Assembly: GCA_024280785.1 (NCBI GenBank)
Contig: JAJRPK010000272.1
Location: 1-12,751 of the forward strand
Direction: 5' to 3'
Length of the DNA stretch: 12,751 nt
Source of the DNA: Gammaproteobacteria bacterium
Lineage (GTDB): Bacteria; Pseudomonadota; Gammaproteobacteria; Pseudomonadales; UBA7434
Part shown: positions 6,272 to 12,751 of the stretch, piece after piece
Layout of the letters: each line of letters starts with the position of its first letter
Numbering within the stretch: the first letter of the stretch is position 1
Made by a program: the position numbers and the translations under genes
The notes under the pieces: generated by a model
Databases searched by the model: none
Told to the model about the DNA's origin: nothing
The model's input: only the letters and a program-made list of their open reading frames with translations

Positions 6272-8233
6272 TTAAGAATCGGTAAGCTCTTCAAGCTCTA
6301 CCCAGCGATCGGTCAGTTTCTCTAATCGACTCTGCAGCTCTGTAATATTATCCAATACGGGTTGAGTGGTATCGTAATCTTGTTGGTAAAATTCGGGGTC
6401 GGCCATCACACGTTGAGCATCGTCAATCTGTTGCTCGACTTGTTCTATGTCAGCGGGAATCAACTCGAGTTCACGTTGTAATTTATAGCTGAGTTTGATT
6501 GTCTTTTTTGGCGAAATATTTTCAGCAACCGTCGGCTTCGTAGGTCTGCTGCCGGATTGAGAACCGCTGGGTTGATCGCTGCTATCTTGGTCCGGATTAT
6601 TTGAAAGCGACGCTACTGTGATTGGAGCGTCAGCAACACGTAGATTTCGGCCGCGCTTTAGCCAGTCACTATAACCTCCAACGTACTCTTGCACACTGCC
6701 ATCTTCTTCAAAAACTAAAATGCTGGTAACGACGTTGTCGAGAAACTCTCGGTCGTGGCTGACGATAATTAAACTGCCATCGTAATTGACTAAGCGTTCT
6801 TCTAATACTTCTAGCATTTCAATGTCGAGGTCGTTGGTGGGTTCATCGAGGACCAGTAGATTGCTTGACTTGGTAAACAACTTGGCGAGTGAAACTCTAT
6901 TGCGCTCCCCACCCGAAAGGGCTTTGACCGGAGTTCTGGCTCGCTTGGGCGAAAATAAAAAGTTCTGCAAATAGCTAATGATGTGCAGGTCTTTGCCGTT
7001 GATTTCAATAAAGTCGCGTCCTTGCCCCACATTTTCGACAATTGACTTATCCATGTTCAATTCTCGATTGACTTGATCAAAATAGGATAGTGAAATATTC
7101 GTACCGAGCTTCACTGATCCTTCGTCGGGCTCCAGTTTTTCAAGTAGAATTTTGAGCAAGGTACTTTTTCCAACGCCGTTGTTACCGATCAATCCGATGC
7201 GGTCGCCGCGCATCATTTTAAGATTAAATTTGTTAATTAACGTGCTACCGTTATAGCCGTGGCTTATGCTTCGAGCTTCGCATACTTTGCGGCCCGACTT
7301 TTCGGCGGTTTCGGTTAATATAGTCGCTTTACCTTGGCGGTTTAATCGCTTGGCGCGTTCACCTCGCATCGCTTCCAGTGCTCTAACGCGGCCCTCGTTG
7401 CGAGTTCGCCGCGCTTTAATACCTTGACGGATCCACACTTCTTCTTCTGCTAGCCGTTTGTCAAACAGGGCATTTTGTTTTTCTTCTTCGTGTAGTGCGC
7501 GTTCTTTTAATTCTAAAAACGATTTATAGCTGCCGGGCCAGCTGATGGTTTTGCCTCGATCGAGTTCGATAATTCTGGTTGCTACTTTTTGTAAAAACTC
7601 ACGGTCGTGGGTGATAAAAACGACGGTGCCTCTATAGCTTCGAACGGCGTGTTCTAGCCATTCAATGGTGGCAATATCCAAGTGGTTGGTGGGTTCGTCA
7701 AGTAACAATACGTCCGGTTGCGATACCATAGCTTGCCCCAATGCGACCCGGCGGCGCCATCCGCCCGATAATTCTGCAAAGGTTTTTTCGGCAGGTAGTC
7801 CTAGTTGGCTAATGACAGTATCGACTTGCTGGTCTATTTGCCAGCCACCGGCGGCTTCAATCTCTGCTTGAAGATCTTCCATTTTCTTGAGAGCTTGGCT
7901 GTTCTCATTCATTTCGAGCGCGAGTTTTTCATACGCATTGATTTTTTCTAGCTGCACAGCGAGGCCTTGTTTAACAATATCAAACACCTTAACGTCAATG
8001 GCGTCGGGCAGCGTTTGTTGTAACTGGCTGATACGCAGAGGTTGTTGTCGGTGGACTGTGCCTGTATCAGCTTCGATTGCCCCCGAAATAATATTTAATA
8101 ACGTTGTCTTACCGGCGCCGTTTCTGCCAACGAGACAGATACGTTCATTCGGTTCAATCGAAATGTTTGCATGGATGAGTAATGGGGTATCACCAAACTC
8201 AATGGAGATACCTTCGAGGCGAATAAGTGACAA
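6272..8233 (-). CDS. uup: ABC-F family ATPase Uup
   Basis: A 653-residue soluble tandem ATPase without membrane segments, so it is not a transporter. Uup acts at the ribosome and on branched DNA; loss in E. coli raises precise excision of transposons. ABC domain 1 has Walker A GRNGAGKT (36-43), signature LSGGWRRR (155-162) and Walker B VLLLDEPTNHLD. The basic interdomain linker (about 243-320) includes RQGIKARRTRNEGRVRAL. ABC domain 2 has Walker A GNNGVGKS (350-357), signature LSGGERNR (439-446) and Walker B LLVLDEPTNDLD. A Ser/Pro-rich spacer (about 545-570) leads to the C-terminal coiled coil (about 578-650) that distinguishes Uup from Etta/YheS. The start is TTG, giving the family's MSLI N-terminus, with AAAGG eight bases upstream. 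It is slightly longer than E. coli Uup (635), mainly through the spacer. Confidence 0.93.
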   Translation of the reverse strand: MSLIRLEGISIEFGDTPLLIHANISIEPNERICLVGRNGAGKTTLLNIISGAIEADTGTVHRQQPLRISQLQQTLPDAIDVKVFDIVKQGLAVQLEKINAYEKLALEMNENSQALKKMEDLQAEIEAAGGWQIDQQVDTVISQLGLPAEKTFAELSGGWRRRVALGQAMVSQPDVLLLDEPTNHLDIATIEWLEHAVRSYRGTVVFITHDREFLQKVATRIIELDRGKTISWPGSYKSFLELKERALHEEEKQNALFDKRLAEEEVWIRQGIKARRTRNEGRVRALEAMRGERAKRLNRQGKATILTETAEKSGRKVCEARSISHGYNGSTLINKFNLKMMRGDRIGLIGNNGVGKSTLLKILLEKLEPDEGSVKLGTNISLSYFDQVNRELNMDKSIVENVGQGRDFIEINGKDLHIISYLQNFLFSPKRARTPVKALSGGERNRVSLAKLFTKSSNLLVLDEPTNDLDIEMLEVLEERLVNYDGSLIIVSHDREFLDNVVTSILVFEEDGSVQEYVGGYSDWLKRGRNLRVADAPITVASLSNNPDQDSSDQPSGSQSGSRPTKPTVAENISPKKTIKLSYKLQRELELIPADIEQVEQQIDDAQRVMADPEFYQQDYDTTQPVLDNITELQSRLEKLTDRWVELEELTDS

Positions 8234-8330
8234 GGAAAAAACCTTTAAGTGGGTAATAAATAATAGCGAGTAAATTATGCAACTGATAATTCAGGCGAAT
8301 ATATAATAGAGCAGATGGAACAGAAGCGGA

Positions 8331-9584
8331 TTATAAGTGTTTATGGGTACCGGCGGTTAACTCTGTCGGTGATACCGGTAAAAGTGCGTAAGAAATAGTA
8401 CCTGAATGCTCGGCAATGTCGGTAGCAAGAAGCTCCTCCCCCCATAATATAGCAGTATCACCGATGGTGACCGTAATATTCTGCGCGAGCAAGTCCGAGA
8501 TGTCCACTCCGATCATGTCCATAGAAACACGGCCAACGAGTGGTACGCGATGGCCATGGACAAGTACAGGCGTGCCATTTTTAGCATGACGAGGGTATCC
8601 ATCAGCATAGCCAACTCCTACTGTGGCAATTGTACTGTCACGCTCTGCGGTCCACTTTCCATTGTAGCCAACGGTAGCGCCGGCAGAGATTTGGTGAATA
8701 TCAATAATGGGTGCCGCTAAGGTCATGACGGGTATCAATTTACGACTGGTTTCGTTGCCTTGCTCTAAGGGGTCGGCACCGTACAGCATAATGCCTGGGC
8801 GAACAGACTCTTTTTCCGGGCGATAGGCCGGCAGCAAGCTACTTAACCAGCGTTCGTAGGGGGCCGCATCGATATCAATGTGTAAAGGGCTGAGCGAGTT
8901 TGGTGACGAAGTGCTTGCTGTTTTTGTTATGCAGTGTTGGAGTAGGGCTGCTGAGTTGGCTATCGATAAACGGGCGGTGTTGCTGCTCGGGGATGGAAAT
9001 ATCTGTTCTAAGGTTTTCTTAAAGCTTGTTAACTGTTTTACGGTCTCGATATTATTGGAATACTCTGCACTTTTTAGATGGGTCATCAGTGTTTTATCGC
9101 TTAGCGCGGGTAATAACGCATGCAATTGATCACAATCAGGGGCGAGGCCTAAGCGGTGCATACCACTGTCAATTTTAACCCAATAGTTAATATCCATTGC
9201 ATCACAGGCGGCAGCGGTTTCACGAAAATTCTGTTGATAATATAATACGGGGGATAGTTTTAAACGAGCGAACTCAGCAAGAGAGTCTTTATTCAGTAAC
9301 GGGCTCATTACCACGATCGTTTTGTCGCATCCCTGCTGCCTTAAACGTGTGGCCTCGTCCAAGCGAGCGACACCAAAACCGTCGACAATCTCTTTCAAAG
9401 CTTCTGCCGTTTCAATCAAGCCATGCCCGTACGCATTTGCCTTTATAATGGCAATAAGTTGGGATCGGGGTGCAATTGAACGGGCGATAGTGGCGTTGTG
9501 CTGAAGTGCGGCCAGGTTAATGTAAACCGTTGGTTGCGTCAGTGTTGCAGGAATTTTTTGAGCAATAGATAACGATACAGTCAT
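8331..9584 (-). CDS. alr: Alanine racemase, with an internal insertion and unusual C-terminus
   Basis: A PLP enzyme that interconverts L- and D-alanine in the cytoplasm, supplying D-Ala for peptidoglycan. The PLP lysine is in AIIKANAYGHG (Lys48). The barrel continues with FGVARLDEA and VKIDSGMHRLG (137-146). The second catalytic base is Tyr307 in ATVGYNGKW, followed by GYADGYPR and GRVSMDM; VRPGI at 261-265 holds the conserved PLP-contacting Arg. At 417 residues it exceeds the usual 355-375. The excess sits between NSAALL (210-215) and VRPGI: about 35-40 residues, Ser/Thr-rich then PYERWLSSLLPAYRPEKE. Family HFA-x-AD is here HLKSAE. The C-terminus reads LLPVSPTELTAG rather than the usual Arg-containing LTxRVPR pattern. 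All catalytic residues I can place are present. The ATG at 9584 has only a weak ribosome binding site. Confidence 0.9.
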   Translation of the reverse strand: MTVSLSIAQKIPATLTQPTVYINLAALQHNATIARSIAPRSQLIAIIKANAYGHGLIETAEALKEIVDGFGVARLDEATRLRQQGCDKTIVVMSPLLNKDSLAEFARLKLSPVLYYQQNFRETAAACDAMDINYWVKIDSGMHRLGLAPDCDQLHALLPALSDKTLMTHLKSAEYSNNIETVKQLTSFKKTLEQIFPSPSSNTARLSIANSAALLQHCITKTASTSSPNSLSPLHIDIDAAPYERWLSSLLPAYRPEKESVRPGIMLYGADPLEQGNETSRKLIPVMTLAAPIIDIHQISAGATVGYNGKWTAERDSTIATVGVGYADGYPRHAKNGTPVLVHGHRVPLVGRVSMDMIGVDISDLLAQNITVTIGDTAILWGEELLATDIAEHSGTISYALLPVSPTELTAGTHKHL

Positions 9585-9741
9585 GGTGTAAATAATTCTA
9601 AATGGTCGTTTGGCGTATTGGTTCGATTCTAAGTTAAATCATCAATTGGGTATAGATATTTCTTGTTTAGCCTTGCGATAGTTGGGGAATCTTTAAAGAT
9701 TTAGCATAAGATGTAATAGGGAATTAAGCGTGTACCTTGGG
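9585..9741. other. alr upstream spacer, nothing firm
   Basis: This 157-base AT-rich gap lies between the end of the fructosamine kinase gene and the alr start, both on the - strand. I see no clear hairpin followed by a T tract on the - strand and no promoter with both boxes recognisable, although alr presumably has a promoter here. Confidence 0.4.
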
Positions 9742-10641
9742 TTATGCATACCTTGAAATTGTAGTTTGTACTTGTTCGAGGTAGCTGACGCCAAAAATAT
9801 TCAAGTGGTTTAATAGGTGGTAGAGATTATACAGAGGGACCCTGGCGCGCCAATGCGTTTCCATCGGCCATTCTTCGTCGTAGGTAACGTAAAATTCGTG
9901 TGGTAGCCCGCCAAATAGTAAGGTCATGGCAATATCAGCCTCTCGCCAACCGTAATGGGCTGCGGGATCAATGAGAGCAGGTTCTCCGTTTTCGTCCACT
10001 AATATGTTGCCTGACCATAAATCTCCGTGCAATAACGAAGCGGGTTGCACGGGTATCAGTTCGGTTAAACGTTCACAGATCGATTCAATCAGGATAACCC
10101 AAGGCGATTCTAAATAACCATTGTCAAATGCCAGGCGTGCTTGATATAGCAAGCGTTGGTCGCAAAAAAACTCGTGTCCGTTATCAAACCATCCATTGAC
10201 TTGTAAGCTAGCGCCACAATAATTATTGTATTCCAGACCAAACACGTGGTGAGCCGGACGAGTCTCAAATCCTGAGTGGCTTAAATGATATTGGTGCAGC
10301 TGGGCAACTTCGCTAGCTAAAACAGCCCAGTAGTCTTTACGCTGTCGGGACTCGGCTATGTATTCTATCAATAGGCACTGAGGATTTACGTCAAGCACCT
10401 CGGGTGTGCGAATCGATTGTGTGTTTGCGATAAGCGTTAAGCCATCGGCTTCTTTTTCCAGGGCATCATTATTGAGAGAGGAAATTTTAGCGACAATTTT
10501 TTCTTGTCGGTGATTCGTTATTAAATAGCTGGGAGTACTTGGATTATCGCTGATTTGACGAGTTTCGACAATATGCTTAAAACCGTTAGCGTTAAGCCAC
10601 GACTGTGTAGTCTGGCCGAGAAGAACTGGAAAGTCATTCAT
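9742..10641 (-). CDS. Fructosamine kinase family protein (YniA-like)
   Basis: A 299-residue protein-kinase-fold enzyme of the fructosamine/ketosamine-3-kinase family, which phosphorylates sugar adducts on amines so that they fall off, repairing glycated protein. The N-lobe has EKIVAKIS with the ATP-contacting Lys52, followed by EKEADGL. The family's mid-region appears as FGLEYNNYCGASLQVNGWFDNGHEFF (about 134-159). The catalytic loop is LLHGDLWSGN (203-212), and the metal-binding Asp lies in ALIDPAAHYGWREADIAMT (about 222-240), where many relatives have YYGHRE rather than HYGWRE. YNLYHLLNHLNIFG near the C-terminus is also typical. Length matches the family (about 285-300). The ATG at 10641 has GGGG about 16 bases upstream, which is far for a ribosome binding site. 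It reads away from the 509-base gap and towards alr, with 157 bases between them and no clear terminator. Confidence 0.88.
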   Translation of the reverse strand: MNDFPVLLGQTTQSWLNANGFKHIVETRQISDNPSTPSYLITNHRQEKIVAKISSLNNDALEKEADGLTLIANTQSIRTPEVLDVNPQCLLIEYIAESRQRKDYWAVLASEVAQLHQYHLSHSGFETRPAHHVFGLEYNNYCGASLQVNGWFDNGHEFFCDQRLLYQARLAFDNGYLESPWVILIESICERLTELIPVQPASLLHGDLWSGNILVDENGEPALIDPAAHYGWREADIAMTLLFGGLPHEFYVTYDEEWPMETHWRARVPLYNLYHLLNHLNIFGVSYLEQVQTTISRYA

Positions 10642-10746
10642 AACCGATGATAATTCCCCTTTAAAATCACTCTTTATTAAAGTTTTAACTTCAGTGCTTT
10701 TAGTCCTAATACTTCAAATTCGTTATTTTTGATTGATCTAGTCACT

Positions 10747-10872
10747 ATGATCGGTGTCATTGGCCTTTTGTAGATTGGCACTCCATACAACATGCAACAT
10801 ACCATTCCCCTATAACTAGAGAACGGTGCTCCATAATTAGAGGCCAATGATGATTTGGCAGATATCGATCAT
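10747..10872. repeat. Imperfect inverted repeat in the 509-base gap
   Basis: TCATTGGCCT (10757-10766) is exactly complementary to AGGCCAATGA (10841-10850). Outside it, ATGATCG (10747-10753) pairs with CGATCAT (10866-10872). The right arm has about 12 extra bases between the two paired blocks, so the stem would carry a bulge. Inside the loop, GGCACTCCAT (10777-10786) recurs as GGTGCTCCAT (10825-10834), and GCAC/GTGC within these can pair. No coding frame spans it. It could be a structured RNA, a regulatory site or a decayed miniature element. Confidence 0.45.
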
Positions 10873-10991
10873 TTAGCGTTGGCGTTCTTCAAAGTGTATC
10901 CTATTATCAACAGCTGTAGTGGCGTCAGAGACGGGATTAATTACTGATTTCAATGCCTTAATTACCAATAGGGAAATAACCCTTTTGTCGC

Positions 10992-10997
10992 TATACT
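10992..10997 (+). promoter_or_regulatory. Possible -10 box upstream of the 5'-nucleotidase gene
   Basis: TATACT matches five of six -10 positions. With a 17-base spacer the -35 would be TAGGGA (10969-10974), a poor match. It would give a leader of about 150 bases containing the phased AGCTTA repeats. A short hairpin, AGGG (10970-10973) with CCCT (10980-10983) followed by TTTT, overlaps the same stretch. Confidence 0.25.
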
Positions 10998-11041
10998 AGT
11001 GATCTTAATCGTCTGCATTGCGGCTCTTATCGATCAGTGGG

Positions 11042-11104
11042 CAGCTTATTCAATAGGTAGCTTACTTAAGTAAGTAGCTTAATGATGGACAGCTTAACGA
11101 TGAG
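11042..11104. repeat. Four phased (C/T)AGCTTA repeats, degenerate tandem array
   Basis: The heptamer (C/T)AGCTTA occurs at 11042-11048, 11058-11064, 11075-11081 and 11090-11096, at steps of 16, 17 and 15 bases. The third and fourth units extend their match as AGCTTAATGATGGA and AGCTTAACGATGAG. The second unit includes the 14-bp palindrome CTTACTTAAGTAAG at 11061-11074. The array ends 47 bases before the 5'-nucleotidase start. It could be a set of binding sites for a regulator or a decayed short tandem duplication. Confidence 0.6.
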
Positions 11105-11150
11105 CAACAGCGGCAGATGTCTCAGGGGTGCGAAACTCAGGTAATACATT

Positions 11151-12083
11151 ATGGCATCGGTATCAGCGTCGAAACAAGGCGGTAAGCTCAGCGATAAGTT
11201 AGTGATAGCCATTTCATCTCGTGCGATGTTTCAGATGGACGAGAGTCATCAGGTATTTAAAACAGAAGGCTTGGCCGCTTATTCACAGTATCAAATTGAC
11301 CACGAAGACGAACCGCTCGCGCCGGGTGACGCTTTTCCATTGGTAAAAAAACTATTAAGCATTAATGATCGCTTAGAGGGTGAACCTCGAGTAGAGGTCA
11401 TACTACTGTCAAAAAATAGCGCGGATACAGGACTTCGGGTATTTAATTCTATTCAACATTACGAGCTGTCTATTTCACGTGCGGCATTTTGTGGAGGAGA
11501 AAGTCCCTACCGATACATTCAACCTTTCGGTTGCCATTTGTTCTTATCGACCGACGCCAACGACGTTAGATCGGCTTTGGAAAGTGGGGTAGCAGCCGCA
11601 ACATTTCTTCCTTCCAGTGGTCATAGCAACCAAGACGAGCAGCTTCGGTTTGCCTTTGATGGTGATGCGGTATTGTTTTCGGATGAAGCTGAGCAAGTTT
11701 TCAAAGCGGACGGTTTAGAGGTCTTCAGTGCTTCCGAACAGGCAGCTGCAAAAAAGCCCCTTTCAGGAGGGCCGTTCAAATCTTTTCTTTCAGCGTTGCA
11801 ACACCTACAAACACAATTTCCAGGTAATGATTCACCGATTAGGACGGCATTGGTCACGGCAAGGTCTGCACCGGCTCATGAGCGAGTAATCCGCACATTA
11901 AGGGCTTGGAACATCCGTATTGACGAATCAATATTCTTAGGTGGTTTACCCAAGGTAGAGTTTCTCAAGGCCTATGGCGCCGATGTATTTTTTGATGATC
12001 AACGGGTTCACTGCGATCTTGCCGCCGAACATATCGCTACCGGACATGTTCCTCACGGGGTTGCTAACCTAAAGGCCACATAA
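11151..12083 (+). CDS. Cytosolic 5'-nucleotidase I family protein
   Basis: A 310-residue HAD-fold phosphatase of the 5'-nucleotidase family that includes vertebrate cN-I; it should hydrolyse nucleoside monophosphates (typically AMP or IMP) in the cytoplasm. The N-terminus carries LVIAISSRAMFQMDESHQVF (about 17-36), characteristic of the family. HAD motifs are in order: nucleophile FDGDAVLFSDE (169-179, with Asp170 and Asp172 as the DxD), motif II TARSAP (236-241), motif III Lys268 in GGLPK, and motif IV FFDDQ (280-284). Length equals the usual prokaryotic size. No signal peptide or membrane span is seen. The ATG has CAGG at 11138-11141 nine bases upstream. It stands alone between a long gap with phased repeats and cysB. 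Physiological substrate and regulation cannot be read here. Confidence 0.88.
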   Translation: MASVSASKQGGKLSDKLVIAISSRAMFQMDESHQVFKTEGLAAYSQYQIDHEDEPLAPGDAFPLVKKLLSINDRLEGEPRVEVILLSKNSADTGLRVFNSIQHYELSISRAAFCGGESPYRYIQPFGCHLFLSTDANDVRSALESGVAAATFLPSSGHSNQDEQLRFAFDGDAVLFSDEAEQVFKADGLEVFSASEQAAAKKPLSGGPFKSFLSALQHLQTQFPGNDSPIRTALVTARSAPAHERVIRTLRAWNIRIDESIFLGGLPKVEFLKAYGADVFFDDQRVHCDLAAEHIATGHVPHGVANLKAT

Positions 12084-12091
12084 CAGTCGAT

Positions 12092-12130
12092 TGTTACTTG
12101 ATTGAGCAAAGTTATTCTTTTGTAGTAACA
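12092..12130 (+). terminator. Hairpin after the 5'-nucleotidase, possible weak terminator
   Basis: TGTTACT (12092-12098) pairs perfectly with AGTAACA (12124-12130), and CAAAG with CTTTTG inside gives a second, bulged stem. It begins nine bases after the stop codon. Only a short TTT follows, so termination would be weak and rho-dependent ending is equally likely. The rest of the 201-base gap to cysB shows nothing firm. Confidence 0.35.
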
Positions 12131-12284
12131 TTTGGATTTATCGCTTAGCTTCGTGTAGGGTACTATTTATTCCTCTATCTCTGAGCGAAGAACAATGATG
12201 GATAATCGGAAGACTAAGAATTTCAAGAGACATTTATTAAGTCTTATTTTATTTAACTCTTGGAAATAAAAAAGCGTACTCGCT

Positions 12285-12751
12285 ATGAAATTACAGCAAT
12301 TACGATATATTTGGGAGGTTGCTCATCATGACCTTAATGTCTCTGCTACGGCGCAAAAATTATTTACGTCGCAACCGGGTATTAGTAAACAAATTCGTTT
12401 GCTCGAAGATGAATTAGGGGTAGAAGTATTTGCTCGTAGTGGTAAGCATTTAACCCGAATAACTCCAGCGGGTGAGGCGATACTTAAGACCGCGGGCGAG
12501 ATTCTAAGAAAAGTAGAGACGATAAAGCAAGTAGCGCAAGAATTTAGCAACGAGCAGCGAGGTAGTTTGTCTATCGCCACGACCCACACGCAGGCTCGTT
12601 ACGCGCTTCCCTCAATAATCGAAAACTTTATCGGTAAATATCCTGACGTATCACTGCATATGCATCAGGGCACACCAATGCAAATTTCAGAACTGGCAGC
12701 AGACGGTACGGTTGATTTTGCTATCGCTACCGAAGCGTTAGAGTTGTTCAG
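12285..12751 (+). CDS. cysB: CysB, LysR-type regulator of cysteine biosynthesis (5' part, cut by the window edge)
   Basis: The first 155 residues of CysB, which normally has about 324. CysB activates the sulfate assimilation and cysteine synthesis genes when bound to N-acetylserine, and represses its own gene in enteric bacteria. The start MKLQQLRYI and the winged-helix segment ATAQKLFTSQPGISKQIRLL with EDELG and FARSGKHLT match the enteric protein very closely. The effector-domain entry is ATTHTQARYALP (98-109), with Thr100, Thr102 and Gln103 at the same numbers as the ligand-contacting residues of known CysB. SLHMHQG and DFAIATEAL follow. The ATG at 12285 has only a weak purine-rich stretch upstream. 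The remaining effector domain lies beyond the window, so intactness cannot be judged. Similarity to Cbl is possible, but the match is closer to CysB. Confidence 0.93.
   Translation, partial: MKLQQLRYIWEVAHHDLNVSATAQKLFTSQPGISKQIRLLEDELGVEVFARSGKHLTRITPAGEAILKTAGEILRKVETIKQVAQEFSNEQRGSLSIATTHTQARYALPSIIENFIGKYPDVSLHMHQGTPMQISELAADGTVDFAIATEALELF

Noticed and set aside
7887..8273. 128-codon + strand frame opposite the start of uup
   Set aside because: The - strand frame here contains the Uup first Walker A motif and MSLI start; the + frame has no domain features.
11042..11104. CRISPR-like array
   Set aside because: Repeat cores are only 7 bases with 8-10 bases between them, far below CRISPR repeat and spacer lengths, and no cas gene is present.
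11082..11144. 20-residue ORF upstream of the 5'-nucleotidase
   Set aside because: It lies within the repeat array, shows no amino-acid pattern of a leader peptide and has no clear ribosome binding site.
12195..12269. 24-residue ORF (MMDNRKTK start) upstream of cysB
   Set aside because: Too short, AT-rich and without a clear ribosome binding site; no Cys-rich leader pattern that would suggest cysteine-linked attenuation.
12326..12589. 87-codon - strand frame opposite cysB
   Set aside because: It is antisense to a segment matching CysB almost residue for residue, so it is a shadow.

Overview
The window looks like ordinary chromosome from a gammaproteobacterium of moderate GC, probably marine or aquatic. 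The strongest indicators are a close match to CysB at the right edge, an MSLI-type Uup ATPase, an AlgP-like Lys/Ala-rich histone H1-like protein, and an HDOD-GAF signalling protein. I cannot name a genus from the sequence alone. I see no rRNA, tRNA, CRISPR array, integrase, transposase or phage gene.

Left part (1-2424, + strand): an H1-like DNA-binding protein (133-756) ends in a strong rho-independent terminator. It is followed by an unrecognised 98-residue protein (994-1290), a stretch of very short ORFs (1297-1435), and an MDR-family quinone oxidoreductase (1444-2424). Convergent to these on the - strand are a single-copy DUF1456 protein (2459-2701) and an HDOD-GAF protein (2784-4205).

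Middle (4206-8233): after a divergent gap comes a decayed, secreted-type msrA (4386-4682). It carries an in-frame TGA at a conserved glycine and has lost its 3' half. Next, on the - strand, are a Baeyer-Villiger-type flavin monooxygenase (4718-6193) and the ABC-F ATPase uup (6272-8233).

Right part (8331-12751): alanine racemase alr (-) carries an internal insertion and an unusual C-terminus. A fructosamine-kinase family protein (-) follows. A 509-base non-coding gap holds an imperfect inverted repeat, then four phased AGCTTA-type repeats just upstream of a cytosolic 5'-nucleotidase I homologue (+). The 5' part of cysB (+) runs off the right edge.

The genes are mostly single transcription units with generous spacers and do not form one pathway. 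Themes are housekeeping (alr, uup, cysB), damage or carbonyl repair (msrA remnant, fructosamine kinase, quinone reductase) and regulation (H1-like, HDOD-GAF, CysB). I did not find a convincing new multi-gene system. The most useful leads are the msrA pseudogene, the two structured stretches in the 10642-11150 gap, the divergent alr, and the small-ORF stretch upstream of the quinone reductase.
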